Positions 25,246-30,863 of a stretch of 41,984 nucleotides of DNA are shown piece by piece; the stretch's first letter is position 1, and each line of letters opens with the position of its first letter. Position numbers and translations under genes: made by a program. The DNA comes from a virus. The notes beneath the pieces were generated by a model that was not told the DNA's origin, did not search any database, and saw nothing but the letters and a program-made list of their open reading frames with translations. The stretch is from positions 1 to 41,984 of IMG/VR virus record IMGVR_UViG_3300027082_000003. One strand, given 5' to 3'.

Positions 25246-25518
25246 TCACTCCTTTAAAATTGTGTCCTCTATAACCTTATTTATGGCGCTTTTAAGGGCA
25301 ACATCCATAAAAGTTTTGGCCCTTTTATAATTTTGTAAACGCATTAACTCTTTTTGTATTTCCTCGCCGTGTTCTTGATAAAACTTTTCTGCTAATTGTT
25401 TATGATTTTCACCACCAAAGCCCAGGGCGATAAATAACTGTTCGCCTATCCGGTCCATAACTGTTGCCTTATTTAACATATCAAATTTAACTTCGCGTTC
25501 AACACTTTGTTTTCCCAC
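25246..25518 (-). CDS. Unknown helical protein
   Basis: 90 residues from GTG 25518 with AGGGAGTGATATT upstream. Predicted all-helical and basic/acidic mixed (NKATVMDRIGEQLFIALGFG, HKQLAEKFYQEHGEEIQKEL). Not recognised. The start codon is GTG, while most of its neighbours use ATG. Confidence 0.75.
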   Translation of the reverse strand: MGKQSVEREVKFDMLNKATVMDRIGEQLFIALGFGGENHKQLAEKFYQEHGEEIQKELMRLQNYKRAKTFMDVALKSAINKVIEDTILKE

Positions 25519-25522
25519 AATA

Positions 25523-25681
25523 TCACTCCCTATTAAATAAACTTGGTTGCTCTACAATCTTTAAGTCCACGCCTAACATATTTTCATAAGGGGCCTTTTC
25601 TAAAATCAAGACCCCTTTGTTCATACTTTCCCTAATTACTTTACCTTCTTTTGTTATCAACAAATATTTAGTATCTGACAT
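25523..25681 (-). CDS. Unknown 52-residue protein
   Basis: ATG 25681 after AAGGTGGTGAGT; stop TGA at 25523-25525, which lies within the ribosome site of the next gene. Sequence YLLITKEGKVIRESMNKGVL followed by ILEKAPYENMLGVDLKIVEQ suggests a short beta-hairpin plus helix. Not recognised. Confidence 0.7.
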   Translation of the reverse strand: MSDTKYLLITKEGKVIRESMNKGVLILEKAPYENMLGVDLKIVEQPSLFNRE

Positions 25682-25683
25682 AC

Positions 25684-25761
25684 TCACCACCTTCTTACGT
25701 TAATATAGTCTATGAAGTATGATATTACCACGGCTGACACCAAAATTATAACCATCTTCAT
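25684..25761 (-). CDS. 25-residue membrane microprotein
   Basis: ATG 25761 follows AGGGGTGG; a second in-frame ATG stands two codons on. The peptide MKMVIILVSAVVISYFIDYI plus NVRRW is a single hydrophobic helix with a basic C-terminus, the same size and design as the peptide at 24336. Its stop codon lies inside the ribosome site of the next gene. Function unknown. Confidence 0.6.
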   Translation of the reverse strand: MKMVIILVSAVVISYFIDYINVRRW

Positions 25762-25772
25762 ATGTTCCACCC

Positions 25773-26081
25773 CTAGTTGATAATTTCGTTTATATGTCCC
25801 ACCAATTCATCGGCCACTTCACTTACAATATAAAATACCTCTTGGTGTTGTTCCATAAAAACCTTTGGTATTGCCGGGGCCTTTATATCTTCCCGGTGTA
25901 ATGTTCCATCTATTTCAATGAACCTGTTTAGATATATGCGGTTCCGGTCAGTAAATATAGTTAATGTGATATATTCTAGTGTTTTGCCTTCTTTTGTCCG
26001 GACCGGCCAGGTAAAGTTGTGTTCAATCGGTCCCATTTTTTTCAATTCGTTAAGTATTTCATTCTTTTTGTCCTGGTCCAT
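25773..26081 (-). CDS. Unknown protein
   Basis: 102 residues, ATG 26081 after GGAGGGGGAG, overlapping the upstream gene by 23 bases. Mixed alpha/beta: a beta-rich middle (GKTLEYITLTIFTDRNRIYL) and a helical end (FYIVSEVADELVGHINEI). Not recognised. Part of the tightly packed leftward operon. Confidence 0.75.
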   Translation of the reverse strand: MDQDKKNEILNELKKMGPIEHNFTWPVRTKEGKTLEYITLTIFTDRNRIYLNRFIEIDGTLHREDIKAPAIPKVFMEQHQEVFYIVSEVADELVGHINEIIN

Positions 26082-26487
26082 CTTTAAACTCCCCCTCTAA
26101 TAACATATTTAACGCCTGTAAAAATTTAAAACTAATCATATGTTGCACTTCATCATTTAACTCCTCTAATAACTGCATAGCATTTATCGGACCTGTTATA
26201 CCGGCCATTTGTGTTATTTGATTTATTTTTAAATTGTCGTCCTCGTCTAAATTATAAACGAACCCGGCCCCCATTAAGAAGTCCAATTCTGTTTCTTCGC
26301 CGTCTGGTGTGATAATCTTTATTGGTTGTTTACTGTTTTTTTCTTGATATTTTTTAATAGTTTTGATTAAATTTTTCTCTAAAATATCAGCGTATTTGTT
26401 GGCGTCCTCTTCGTTTATGTCCCCGCTAAAAGCCTCGCTTAATAATCTTTTTGCCTTCTCTTCATCATAATTGAAATCTTCACTCAT
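26059..26487 (-). CDS. Unknown acidic protein
   Basis: 142 residues, ATG 26487 after AAAAGGAGTGATATTAA. The N-terminal 50 residues are an acidic helix (YDEEKAKRLLSEAFSGDINE), the centre has a short beta stretch (PIKIITPDGEETELDFL), the end is helical (FKFLQALNMLLEGEF). Not recognised. It follows a 100-base gap with a GC-rich stem-loop. Confidence 0.75.
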   Translation of the reverse strand: MSEDFNYDEEKAKRLLSEAFSGDINEEDANKYADILEKNLIKTIKKYQEKNSKQPIKIITPDGEETELDFLMGAGFVYNLDEDDNLKINQITQMAGITGPINAMQLLEELNDEVQHMISFKFLQALNMLLEGEFKDGPGQKE

Positions 26488-26532
26488 TTAATATCACTCC
26501 TTTTATTATTTTGAAGTATAATAACTCCACAA

Positions 26533-26563
26533 GGACCAGGGTAGGAGTAGTAAAACCTGGCCC
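26533..26563 (-). promoter_or_regulatory. Intergenic stem-loop A of leftward operon
   Basis: On the minus-strand RNA, GGGCCAGG (26563-26556) pairs with CCUGGUCC (26540-26533), 8 bp including one G-U that would be a mismatch on the other strand. The 15-base loop contains ACUCCU, complementary to the AGGAGU ribosome site downstream. It lies in the gap between the 26587 gene and the 26487 start. No U-run follows. Confidence 0.65.
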
Positions 26564-26586
26564 CCGTGCAATCTTATACTTGCAAT

Positions 26587-26910
26587 CTATGGTGTTATTT
26601 CGTAAAATACATAATCGTCTTTTATTTCATCATATACTTTACACAATACCTTCTTGTCCTGGTTTAAAAATACACTATCAATATACTGCGTTTCTTTCAA
26701 AAATCCGGCTTGTAGGTGGTTTTCGAGCACTATTTCGTAGTGTCTATCCTGGTAGGTGTAATCTTTTTTTGAAAATGTAATTTCATTACTTCTTTGAGTT
26801 GTATATTTATCGACTAATTGTTTTAATATATGCTTTAAACCGTGTATTTCTAATTCTGTTGGTGTCCCGGCGTTTACATATCCTTTGTGTTCGCCTCTAA
26901 CTTCAATCAT
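26587..26910 (-). CDS. Unknown protein
   Basis: 107 residues; ATG 26910 overlaps the end of the upstream gene, with GGAGGCGATAACTA as ribosome site. Beta-rich, with many Tyr and charged residues (FSKKDYTYQDRHYEIVLENH). Not recognised. Its end is followed by stem-loop A. Confidence 0.75.
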   Translation of the reverse strand: MIEVRGEHKGYVNAGTPTELEIHGLKHILKQLVDKYTTQRSNEITFSKKDYTYQDRHYEIVLENHLQAGFLKETQYIDSVFLNQDKKVLCKVYDEIKDDYVFYEITP

Positions 26911-27275
26911 TAGTTATCGCCTCCTATATATTTTTGATATAATTTCCCTATGAATAAAACATTAAACATTTTAAGATAATTGACTAATTCGTTTATTTCC
27001 TCTTTGGCTATCGCTTTGGCCTCTTCCTCTTCCATTGATAACGGCAATCCATATAAACCGCCGGACGTAATATATTCTATCTTAAAGTTATATTTTGGTC
27101 TTTCCATCGGAAGATATACCGTCGCCTCGGCTCTTATATAATAACCTTGGTCTATTTCACTTGGTTTATGCTCAATCTTAATTCCTCTTAATATCGGTTT
27201 ATTTGGTCTAGTGCTTGATATTTCTTTAACAGTTTGAAAAGATACACTTTCTTCTAAATCTTTAAAATCAATCAT
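26910..27275 (-). CDS. Unknown protein
   Basis: 121 residues, ATG 27275 after AAAAGGAGTGAATTTTA. N-terminal part IDFKDLEESVSFQTVKEI, then beta strands (YYIRAEATVYLPMERPKYNF) and an acidic helix (MEEEEAKAIAKEEINELVNY). Not recognised; overlaps the next gene by one base, so the two are coupled. Confidence 0.75.
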   Translation of the reverse strand: MIDFKDLEESVSFQTVKEISSTRPNKPILRGIKIEHKPSEIDQGYYIRAEATVYLPMERPKYNFKIEYITSGGLYGLPLSMEEEEAKAIAKEEINELVNYLKMFNVLFIGKLYQKYIGGDN

Positions 27276-27293
27276 TAAAATTCACTCCTTTTT

Positions 27294-27530
27294 TTATAAT
27301 ATTAATTCTTCCGCTTGTTTTACTTTCTCTTTTGCCGAATTATAAAATCCGGCTTTCAGTAATTGTTTTGCCTCTTTTACTATTTTATAAAATTTTATAT
27401 TTTTAATCTGGTCCTGCTCTATTTCTTCCATTCCTTCAATTTTAAACAACAATAAACCGCTTTTACCATCTTTATTATTTCTAGTGGTTCCCCCGAATTG
27501 TTCTGCGTTCGACATATCGTCAATAAACAT
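27294..27530 (-). CDS. Unknown protein
   Basis: Start at ATG 27530, 8 bases after GGAG; GTG 27539 lies in the ribosome site itself and is unlikely. 78 residues: an N-terminal polar part with FGGTTRNNKDGKSGLLLF and a helical C-terminal half (KIVKEAKQLLKAGFYNSAKE). Not recognised. Preceded by stem-loop B. Confidence 0.7.
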   Translation of the reverse strand: MFIDDMSNAEQFGGTTRNNKDGKSGLLLFKIEGMEEIEQDQIKNIKFYKIVKEAKQLLKAGFYNSAKEKVKQAEELIL

Positions 27531-27553
27531 TTTATGCACTCCTTTTTAAGATT

Positions 27554-27575
27554 GGACCGGGAGTAAACCCGGCCC
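27554..27575 (-). promoter_or_regulatory. Intergenic stem-loop B of leftward operon
   Basis: Minus-strand RNA: GGGCCGGG, loop UUUACU, CCCGGUCC. Eight pairs with a G-U at the same place as stem-loop A, showing the element belongs to the leftward transcript. It lies between the 27584 gene end and the ribosome site at about 27539; no U-run follows. Confidence 0.7.
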
Positions 27576-27583
27576 GTGTTATT

Positions 27584-27940
27584 TTACCTTCTTGCGACAA
27601 ACATTTCCAACCATATTCTTGTTGAAGGTCCGGCCGGTTGTATATACCATTGTTCGTGGCCGTCCGGTCCTGGTGTGCTTTCGTGTAATTCATAACAATT
27701 GATATTACTCTTTTTGTCGCCATAAAATTCTTGATAGAATACGGCCTCGCCTGTTGTATTTGGCAGTATAATTTCGCTTGAACTATTGGTCGATGTTCTG
27801 ATATAAACATTTTTAATTTCTGATAGGTCCTCAATTCCTTCCTGGTCCATTTTCTCATTTAGGTCGTCTAGGTCAAAAGCGTGAACTTCCGGCAGTTTGT
27901 CAATATGCTTTTTAATATTTTCATTAGTGATTTTATCCAT
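27584..27940 (-). CDS. Unknown protein
   Basis: Start at ATG 27940 behind AAAAGGAGTGATTAAA; GTG 27949 would sit in the ribosome site. 118 residues. Helical N-terminus (NENIKKHIDKLPEVHAFDLD) and beta-rich C-terminus with Trp and Pro (GPDGHEQWYIQPAGPSTRIW). Not recognised. It lies between stem-loops B and C. Confidence 0.75.
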   Translation of the reverse strand: MDKITNENIKKHIDKLPEVHAFDLDDLNEKMDQEGIEDLSEIKNVYIRTSTNSSSEIILPNTTGEAVFYQEFYGDKKSNINCYELHESTPGPDGHEQWYIQPAGPSTRIWLEMFVARR

Positions 27941-27960
27941 TTTAATCACTCCTTTTATTT

Positions 27961-27982
27961 GGACCGGCTTTTACACCGGCCC
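27961..27982 (-). promoter_or_regulatory. Intergenic stem-loop C of leftward operon
   Basis: Minus-strand RNA: GGGCCGG, loop about UGUAAAAG, CCGGUCC, again with a G-U at the third pair. It occupies the gap between the 27992 gene end and the next ribosome site. The loop resembles the TGTAAAG loop of the hairpin at 23442-23456 in the opposite operon. Confidence 0.7.
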
Positions 27983-27991
27983 TGGTTTTAG

Positions 27992-28174
27992 TTATTCTGT
28001 AAAATTGTTTTTTAACTCCAGGTTATCTTTATTGATCCATTTTTCTACCACATCGCCTAATTCTACGTTTAACACTCTTAATAACACCTTATCTTCTTTG
28101 ACTTCAAGCACGTCCGCCACAAATTCATTGTAAACGCCTTCCTTAAATATTTGCACCTTATCACCTTTTTGCAT
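27992..28174 (-). CDS. Small SH3-like barrel protein
   Basis: Start at ATG 28174; the frame can extend three codons to a TTG. 60 residues: QKGDKVQIFKEGVYNEFVAD, VLEVKEDKVLLRVLNVELGD, VVEKWINKDNLEL. Alternating strands with a GDKV opening suggest an SH3/KOW-like barrel similar in design to the product of 23501. No clear family. Confidence 0.7.
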   Translation of the reverse strand: MQKGDKVQIFKEGVYNEFVADVLEVKEDKVLLRVLNVELGDVVEKWINKDNLELKNNFTE

Positions 28175-28175
28175 A

Positions 28176-28580
28176 TTAACCAACTACCTTCCCGTGTCTA
28201 TCGGTTTCAAAATATCTTTTTTCGCCGTTTCTATTTGCTATAATTCTGATTGAAGGACCAATTCTTTTTATATTTGTCACGTTTGCTAATATTTCTAATT
28301 CTCTGAACCCGTCCATTCTTTCTAATTGCTCAATATATCCATCGTTTACAAATTCATCTAATGCGCATAACTCCAACCAATCAGCGATTTTAGTGTGAAT
28401 ATTATTAATTGCTAACCATTCTAACACAATATTTCTTAAATGGTCGTATCCTTCAATATCAGAATTGACGGCAAAGTTTGTAAAATTATGAGGTCCGTTG
28501 TAAAGATTTACGGTTCTTGCACCTTCCTGGGCCTTATATTCTATACCATCGTGGACGTAAACAATTTCTTTTTTACTCAT
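28176..28580 (-). CDS. Unknown protein
   Basis: Start at ATG 28580 after AAAAGGAGTGGTTTTA; GTG 28589 is in the ribosome site. 134 residues. N-terminal strands (KEIVYVHDGIEYKAQEGART), then helices (LRNIVLEWLAINNIHTKIAD, WLELCALDEFVNDGYIEQLE). Not recognised. It ends with a basic segment (RIIANRNGEKRYFETDRHGK). Confidence 0.75.
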   Translation of the reverse strand: MSKKEIVYVHDGIEYKAQEGARTVNLYNGPHNFTNFAVNSDIEGYDHLRNIVLEWLAINNIHTKIADWLELCALDEFVNDGYIEQLERMDGFRELEILANVTNIKRIGPSIRIIANRNGEKRYFETDRHGKVVG

Positions 28581-28605
28581 TAAAACCACTCCTTTTAATT
28601 ATTTT

Positions 28606-28653
28606 AGAGGTTTTACCCTCTAGTAGAGAGCCGGGAAGGTTTACGCCCGGCCC
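28606..28653 (-). promoter_or_regulatory. Intergenic stem-loops D and D2 of leftward operon
   Basis: Two neighbouring hairpins in an 82-base gap. D (28653-28628, minus-strand RNA): GGGCCGGG, loop CGUAAACCUU, CCCGGCUC. D2 (28621-28606): AGAGG, loop GUAAAA, CCUCU. They precede the ribosome site of the 28580 gene. D shares the GGGCCGG stem of A-C. Confidence 0.7.
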
Positions 28654-28671
28654 TAACTACAAGATAAAGCC

Positions 28672-28914
28672 TTATTCGTCGGCCTGGTCCTCTTTATCCA
28701 GGAAGTTTTTATATTCTATTTCATACCCGGCCTCTTTGTATGCTTGAATATCTTTGAATATATCACGCTGAATTGCCGGTTTATAATCTTTCTTGTATAT
28801 TGCACGGTAGAAGGTGCTTTGTCCTGTTTGGTGGTTTTCCAGGTAAACAACTGCATTTTTTGACACGCCATAGGTTCCTTTGCGGACCACGATTTTGCGT
28901 TCAGTTTGTGGCAT
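28672..28914 (-). CDS. Unknown basic protein
   Basis: 80 residues. ATG 28914 overlaps the stop of the upstream gene. Strands at the start (RKIVVRKGTYGVSKNAVVYL), then a basic/aromatic middle (STFYRAIYKKDYKPAIQRDI) and a helical acidic end. Not recognised. Followed by stem-loops D and D2. Confidence 0.75.
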   Translation of the reverse strand: MPQTERKIVVRKGTYGVSKNAVVYLENHQTGQSTFYRAIYKKDYKPAIQRDIFKDIQAYKEAGYEIEYKNFLDKEDQADE

Positions 28915-29288
28915 TATTTAACACCTTCTAACTCTTGGTCGAATACTTCTTCCCAATATTCTTTATTCTTGCCGTATAGACCGCCACTTGCGGACCAATC
29001 GCCCACCTTCTCTGGACTACCCCAACAATTTATAGGTAAACGGTTATAGACATACTTTACAATATCAACAAGGGCCTTTTGGTTCTCTTTGTCCGCCCGT
29101 CCGACCGCCTTTTGTAAATCATTCTTTAATACCGCCTGACAGAAGTGACCAGGTAAACGGCCTGTGATTGCGTAATGGTCTAAAGCGTTTTTGGTCCTGG
29201 TTGGTATTTCAATACCGGTTCCCTCTGTTGTGAAAAGGTGTTCCTCGTGGTATTCTCTAATCTTATTCACTTTTGTGCTACTTAACAT
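28914..29288 (-). CDS. Conserved phage protein of unknown function, first gene of leftward operon
   Basis: 124 residues, ATG 29288 after AAAAGGAGTGGG. The central part, YAITGRLPGHFCQAVLKNDL, QKAVGRADKENQKALVDIVK, YVYNRLPINCWGSPEKVGDW, is a motif I recognise from hypothetical proteins in many phages of varied hosts: G-F-AVL-NDL-A-RAD-N-L-I--Y-Y---P--CWGS. Its function is not known to me. As the first gene after the leftward promoter it is probably the most abundant early product of this operon. Confidence 0.8.
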   Translation of the reverse strand: MLSSTKVNKIREYHEEHLFTTEGTGIEIPTRTKNALDHYAITGRLPGHFCQAVLKNDLQKAVGRADKENQKALVDIVKYVYNRLPINCWGSPEKVGDWSASGGLYGKNKEYWEEVFDQELEGVK

Positions 29289-29320
29289 TTTTTACCCACT
29301 CCTTTTGGTTGGTGTTTTGC

Positions 29321-29335
29321 CCGGCTTGTCGCCGG
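29321..29335 (-). promoter_or_regulatory. Leader stem-loop E of leftward operon
   Basis: Minus-strand RNA CCGGC, loop GACAA, GCCGG, in the 5' leader between the promoter and the first gene's ribosome site. Five GC pairs and a GNNAA-type loop. It shares the CCGG core of stem-loops A-D. Confidence 0.5.
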
Positions 29336-29359
29336 TTCTTAACTATTTGACTTACCCTT

Positions 29360-29387
29360 ATTATATCAGTTTGATATCGGTTTTCAA
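29360..29387 (-). promoter_or_regulatory. Leftward early promoter
   Basis: On the minus strand: TTGAAA (29387-29382), 16-base spacer, TATAAT (29365-29360). Transcription would start at about 29353, inside operator copy 1. It drives the leftward operon from 29288 to 24336. Confidence 0.8.
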
Positions 29388-29400
29388 CTTGGCATATAGC
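29371..29400 (+). promoter_or_regulatory. Rightward promoter opposite the leftward promoter
   Basis: TTGATA (29371-29376), 18-base spacer, TATAGC (29395-29400), with operator copy 2 at the predicted start. It overlaps the -35/spacer of the leftward promoter, so the two may compete. Downstream lies the small terminase gene. The -10 box is weak. Confidence 0.5.
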
Positions 29401-29492
29401 CGTTAGGGTAAGTTAAATGGATTATACTCTAAAATACTCCCTCAAACTCTTTTATTCGGACTAATTCATTCCTTTTCATATTGGCCCTAAAA

Positions 29493-29521
29493 TTGATGAT
29501 GTGCCGATATTCTGTTATGCT
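29493..29521 (+). promoter_or_regulatory. Possible promoter for small terminase
   Basis: TTGATG (29493-29498), 17-base spacer, TATGCT (29516-29521); a TATAAT overlaps at 29521-29526 but without a good -35. It lies 28 bases before the terS start. Moderate match only. Confidence 0.4.
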
Positions 29522-29548
29522 ATAATTGACAAGAAAGAAGGTGTTATA

Positions 29549-30010
29549 GTGGCACGTAAAAAAGACTTTAATGTTGAAGATTTTGAAAGGTTTTATAGGT
29601 CCTATGAAAACTATCTTATAGACCAAAGCAAAGACCAGGAATACGTTCCCTCTATTGCCGATTTTTGCTATCACGCCGGTATTACCTACCATACGTTTTG
29701 GCAGTATGCACAATATCCTTTGTTCTCTAATGTTATTGACCGTATTAAGTTGCTTATATTGCGGTATGTTATACAAGCATTACTGAATAGGACTAGTGGT
29801 TCTACTAGTGGCCTTAAATTCTACTTAAAGAATGTATATGGTTGGACCGATACTAAAGAGATAACACAAAAAATCACCGATAGCACCGGCAATAAAAAGA
29901 AAATAGACCTTTCAAGACTATCAGACCAGGAACTAGACCAACTTGAACAACTACTGTTGGCCGGTTCTGATGAAGAAACCTACGATATTACACCAAAGGA
30001 CCAGGACTAA
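29549..30010 (+). CDS. terS: Small terminase subunit
   Basis: Start chosen at GTG 29549 because GAAGGTG precedes it by 5 bases; the open frame reaches back to 29501 with no ribosome site. 153 residues. The N-terminal 70 residues hold a DNA-binding HTH (PSIADFCYHAGITYHTFWQY), the middle is helical, and the end has the family marker GSTSGLKFYLKNVYGWTDTK followed by LSRLSDQELDQLEQLL. It recognises phage DNA for packaging with TerL. Notably terS stands 3.9 kb before terL, separated by the probable origin, a structured RNA and small genes, rather than directly adjacent. Confidence 0.8.
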   Translation: MARKKDFNVEDFERFYRSYENYLIDQSKDQEYVPSIADFCYHAGITYHTFWQYAQYPLFSNVIDRIKLLILRYVIQALLNRTSGSTSGLKFYLKNVYGWTDTKEITQKITDSTGNKKKIDLSRLSDQELDQLEQLLLAGSDEETYDITPKDQD

Positions 30011-30250
30011 AACATCATATAACGAACAGAATAGGGCCTTCTATGGACCGATACCCACTTAATGATATAATACCATTGGTTAAGGTATAAATACGTCTTT
30101 AAAGGTGTATTGTGTGCTTTTTATATGGTCCAGGTGGTCTTTGTGGTGGTCCTATTTCAATCAATTAGAGAAGGTAAAATAAAGTCAAAGGGGTAGGGGG
30201 GGTTGTCCGAAATTTGAAAGCCGTTTGAATTATTAAAGGGTAACTAACCT

Positions 30251-30350
30251 AAAATAATATATAATTTTTCAAAACCTATTACCATCTTTTACCAACAAAA
30301 TAATATATATAATATTCAAAAACCAATTACCAATTATTTACAACAACAAA
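30251..30350. repeat. Two imperfect tandem repeats of about 50 bp
   Basis: Copy 1 runs from AAAATAATATATAATTTTTC at 30251 to ACCAACAAAA at 30300; copy 2 from AAAATAATATATATAATATT at 30297 to CAACAACAAAA at 30350. Both contain TCAAAAACC/TCAAAACC followed by TTACCA. Part of the AT-rich candidate origin. Confidence 0.55.
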
Positions 30351-30387
30351 ACATAAAGAACTAAAGACCTATAAAGACCTAAAACCA

Positions 30388-30423
30388 TATACTAACTATA
30401 TATTATATATACTAACTATATAT
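30388..30423. repeat. Direct repeat TATACTAACTATATAT, with an inverted copy downstream
   Basis: Identical 16-base copies at 30388-30403 and 30408-30423, 20 bp apart (two helical turns), framed by CCATATA and TATATGG. An inverted partial copy, TAGTTAGTATA, lies at 30584-30594. The spacing suggests sites on one face of the helix. AAAGACCT is also repeated 10 bases apart at 30363 and 30373. Confidence 0.55.
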
Positions 30424-30600
30424 GGGGTCTATTATAACAAACGCGTCTATTATTACTATTAGTTATATTAGCATACGAATATGTTTTATATTATTTAGTA
30501 TATTATTATTTATTATAAGTATATATTAAGTGATATATTAAATATATATTACTTAATAAATACGTGTAAGTATATATTATAGTTAGTTAGTATATTATGA

Positions 30601-30629
30601 AGGGGTGACAATTTTGTCATAGGGGGTGA
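30601..30629 (+). repeat. Third iteron copy beside AT-rich region
   Basis: TGACAATTTTGTCA at 30606-30619 is the exact reverse complement of the initiator-gene iteron TGACAAAATTGTCA (20612-20625). The flanks also match: GGGG before and GGGGGTGA after, at the same spacing. The GGGGGTG also serves as ribosome site for the small gene starting at 30632. Confidence 0.65.
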
Positions 30630-30631
30630 AA

Positions 30632-30796
30632 GTGATTTACACTAAAGAGCAGGTTAAGCACATAAAACAATATATAGGGTTTGAACCTAAAGATTGTGAA
30701 CATAATGTAGGTGGTAGTTGCATACACCCGGTTATAGACGGTGAACATATAACTTGGTGTAATTTAGAGGATTGCCCATTAGATTTCGATGTTTAA
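30632..30796 (+). CDS. Small cysteine-rich protein, 54 residues
   Basis: GTG 30632 follows AGGGGGTGAAA at a good distance; stop TAA 30794-30796. Sequence YTKEQVKHIKQYIGFEPKDC, then EHNVGGSCIHPV and WCNLEDCPLDF gives four Cys and several His, a likely one-zinc knuckle. Its ribosome site is the tail of the iteron, so binding of the initiator there could affect its expression. Not assigned to a family. Confidence 0.7.
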   Translation: MIYTKEQVKHIKQYIGFEPKDCEHNVGGSCIHPVIDGEHITWCNLEDCPLDFDV

Positions 30797-30827
30797 AGTA
30801 AATATTCTTAATATTTGAACAAATTAC

Positions 30828-30857
30828 TTGACAAATTATAACATCGCGTTATATAAT
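30828..30857 (+). promoter_or_regulatory. Strong promoter before structured RNA
   Basis: TTGACA (30828-30833), 18-base spacer, TATAAT (30852-30857): both boxes are perfect consensus. Start expected at about 30864. The first open reading frame with a ribosome site is 350 bases downstream. Confidence 0.88.
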
Positions 30858-30863
30858 TATAAC

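Larger units (their letters stand above)
29343..29420. promoter_or_regulatory. Pair of inverted operator elements over divergent start sites
   Basis: AGGGTAAGTCAAATAG (minus strand, 29358-29343) and AGGGTAAGTTAAATGG (plus strand, 29405-29420) form a 16-base inverted repeat with two differences, 46 bases apart. Each copy covers the start site of one of two divergent promoters. A third copy (AGGTAAGTCAATTGG) is at 17103. This points to one regulator acting on all three promoters. Confidence 0.65.
30011..30600. other. AT-rich noncoding region, probable replication origin
   Basis: About 590 bases without a gene. The first part (30011-30240) has mixed composition with a G-rich run (GGGGTAGGGGGGG near 30190). 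From about 30240 it becomes extremely AT-rich, with long TATATA stretches, tandem and direct repeats and inverted copies of TAGTTAGTATA. It ends exactly at a copy of the initiator-gene iteron (30606). An easily melted region beside an initiator site is what an origin needs. I see no coding frame with a ribosome site here. Confidence 0.55.

Noticed and set aside
27532-27858. 108-codon minus-strand frame overlapping the 27584-27940 gene
   Set aside because: It has no ribosome site, runs through stem-loop B and covers a gene that has a clear start, so it is a shadow frame.
29414-29464. 15-codon leader peptide at ATG 29417 after the rightward promoter
   Set aside because: The only upstream ribosome site is a weak AGGG that belongs to the operator copy; there is no further support.
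29429-29776. 115-codon minus-strand frame across the terS start
   Set aside because: It lacks a ribosome site and opposes a well-supported terS; composition (Cys, Arg, Ile) is that of an antisense shadow.
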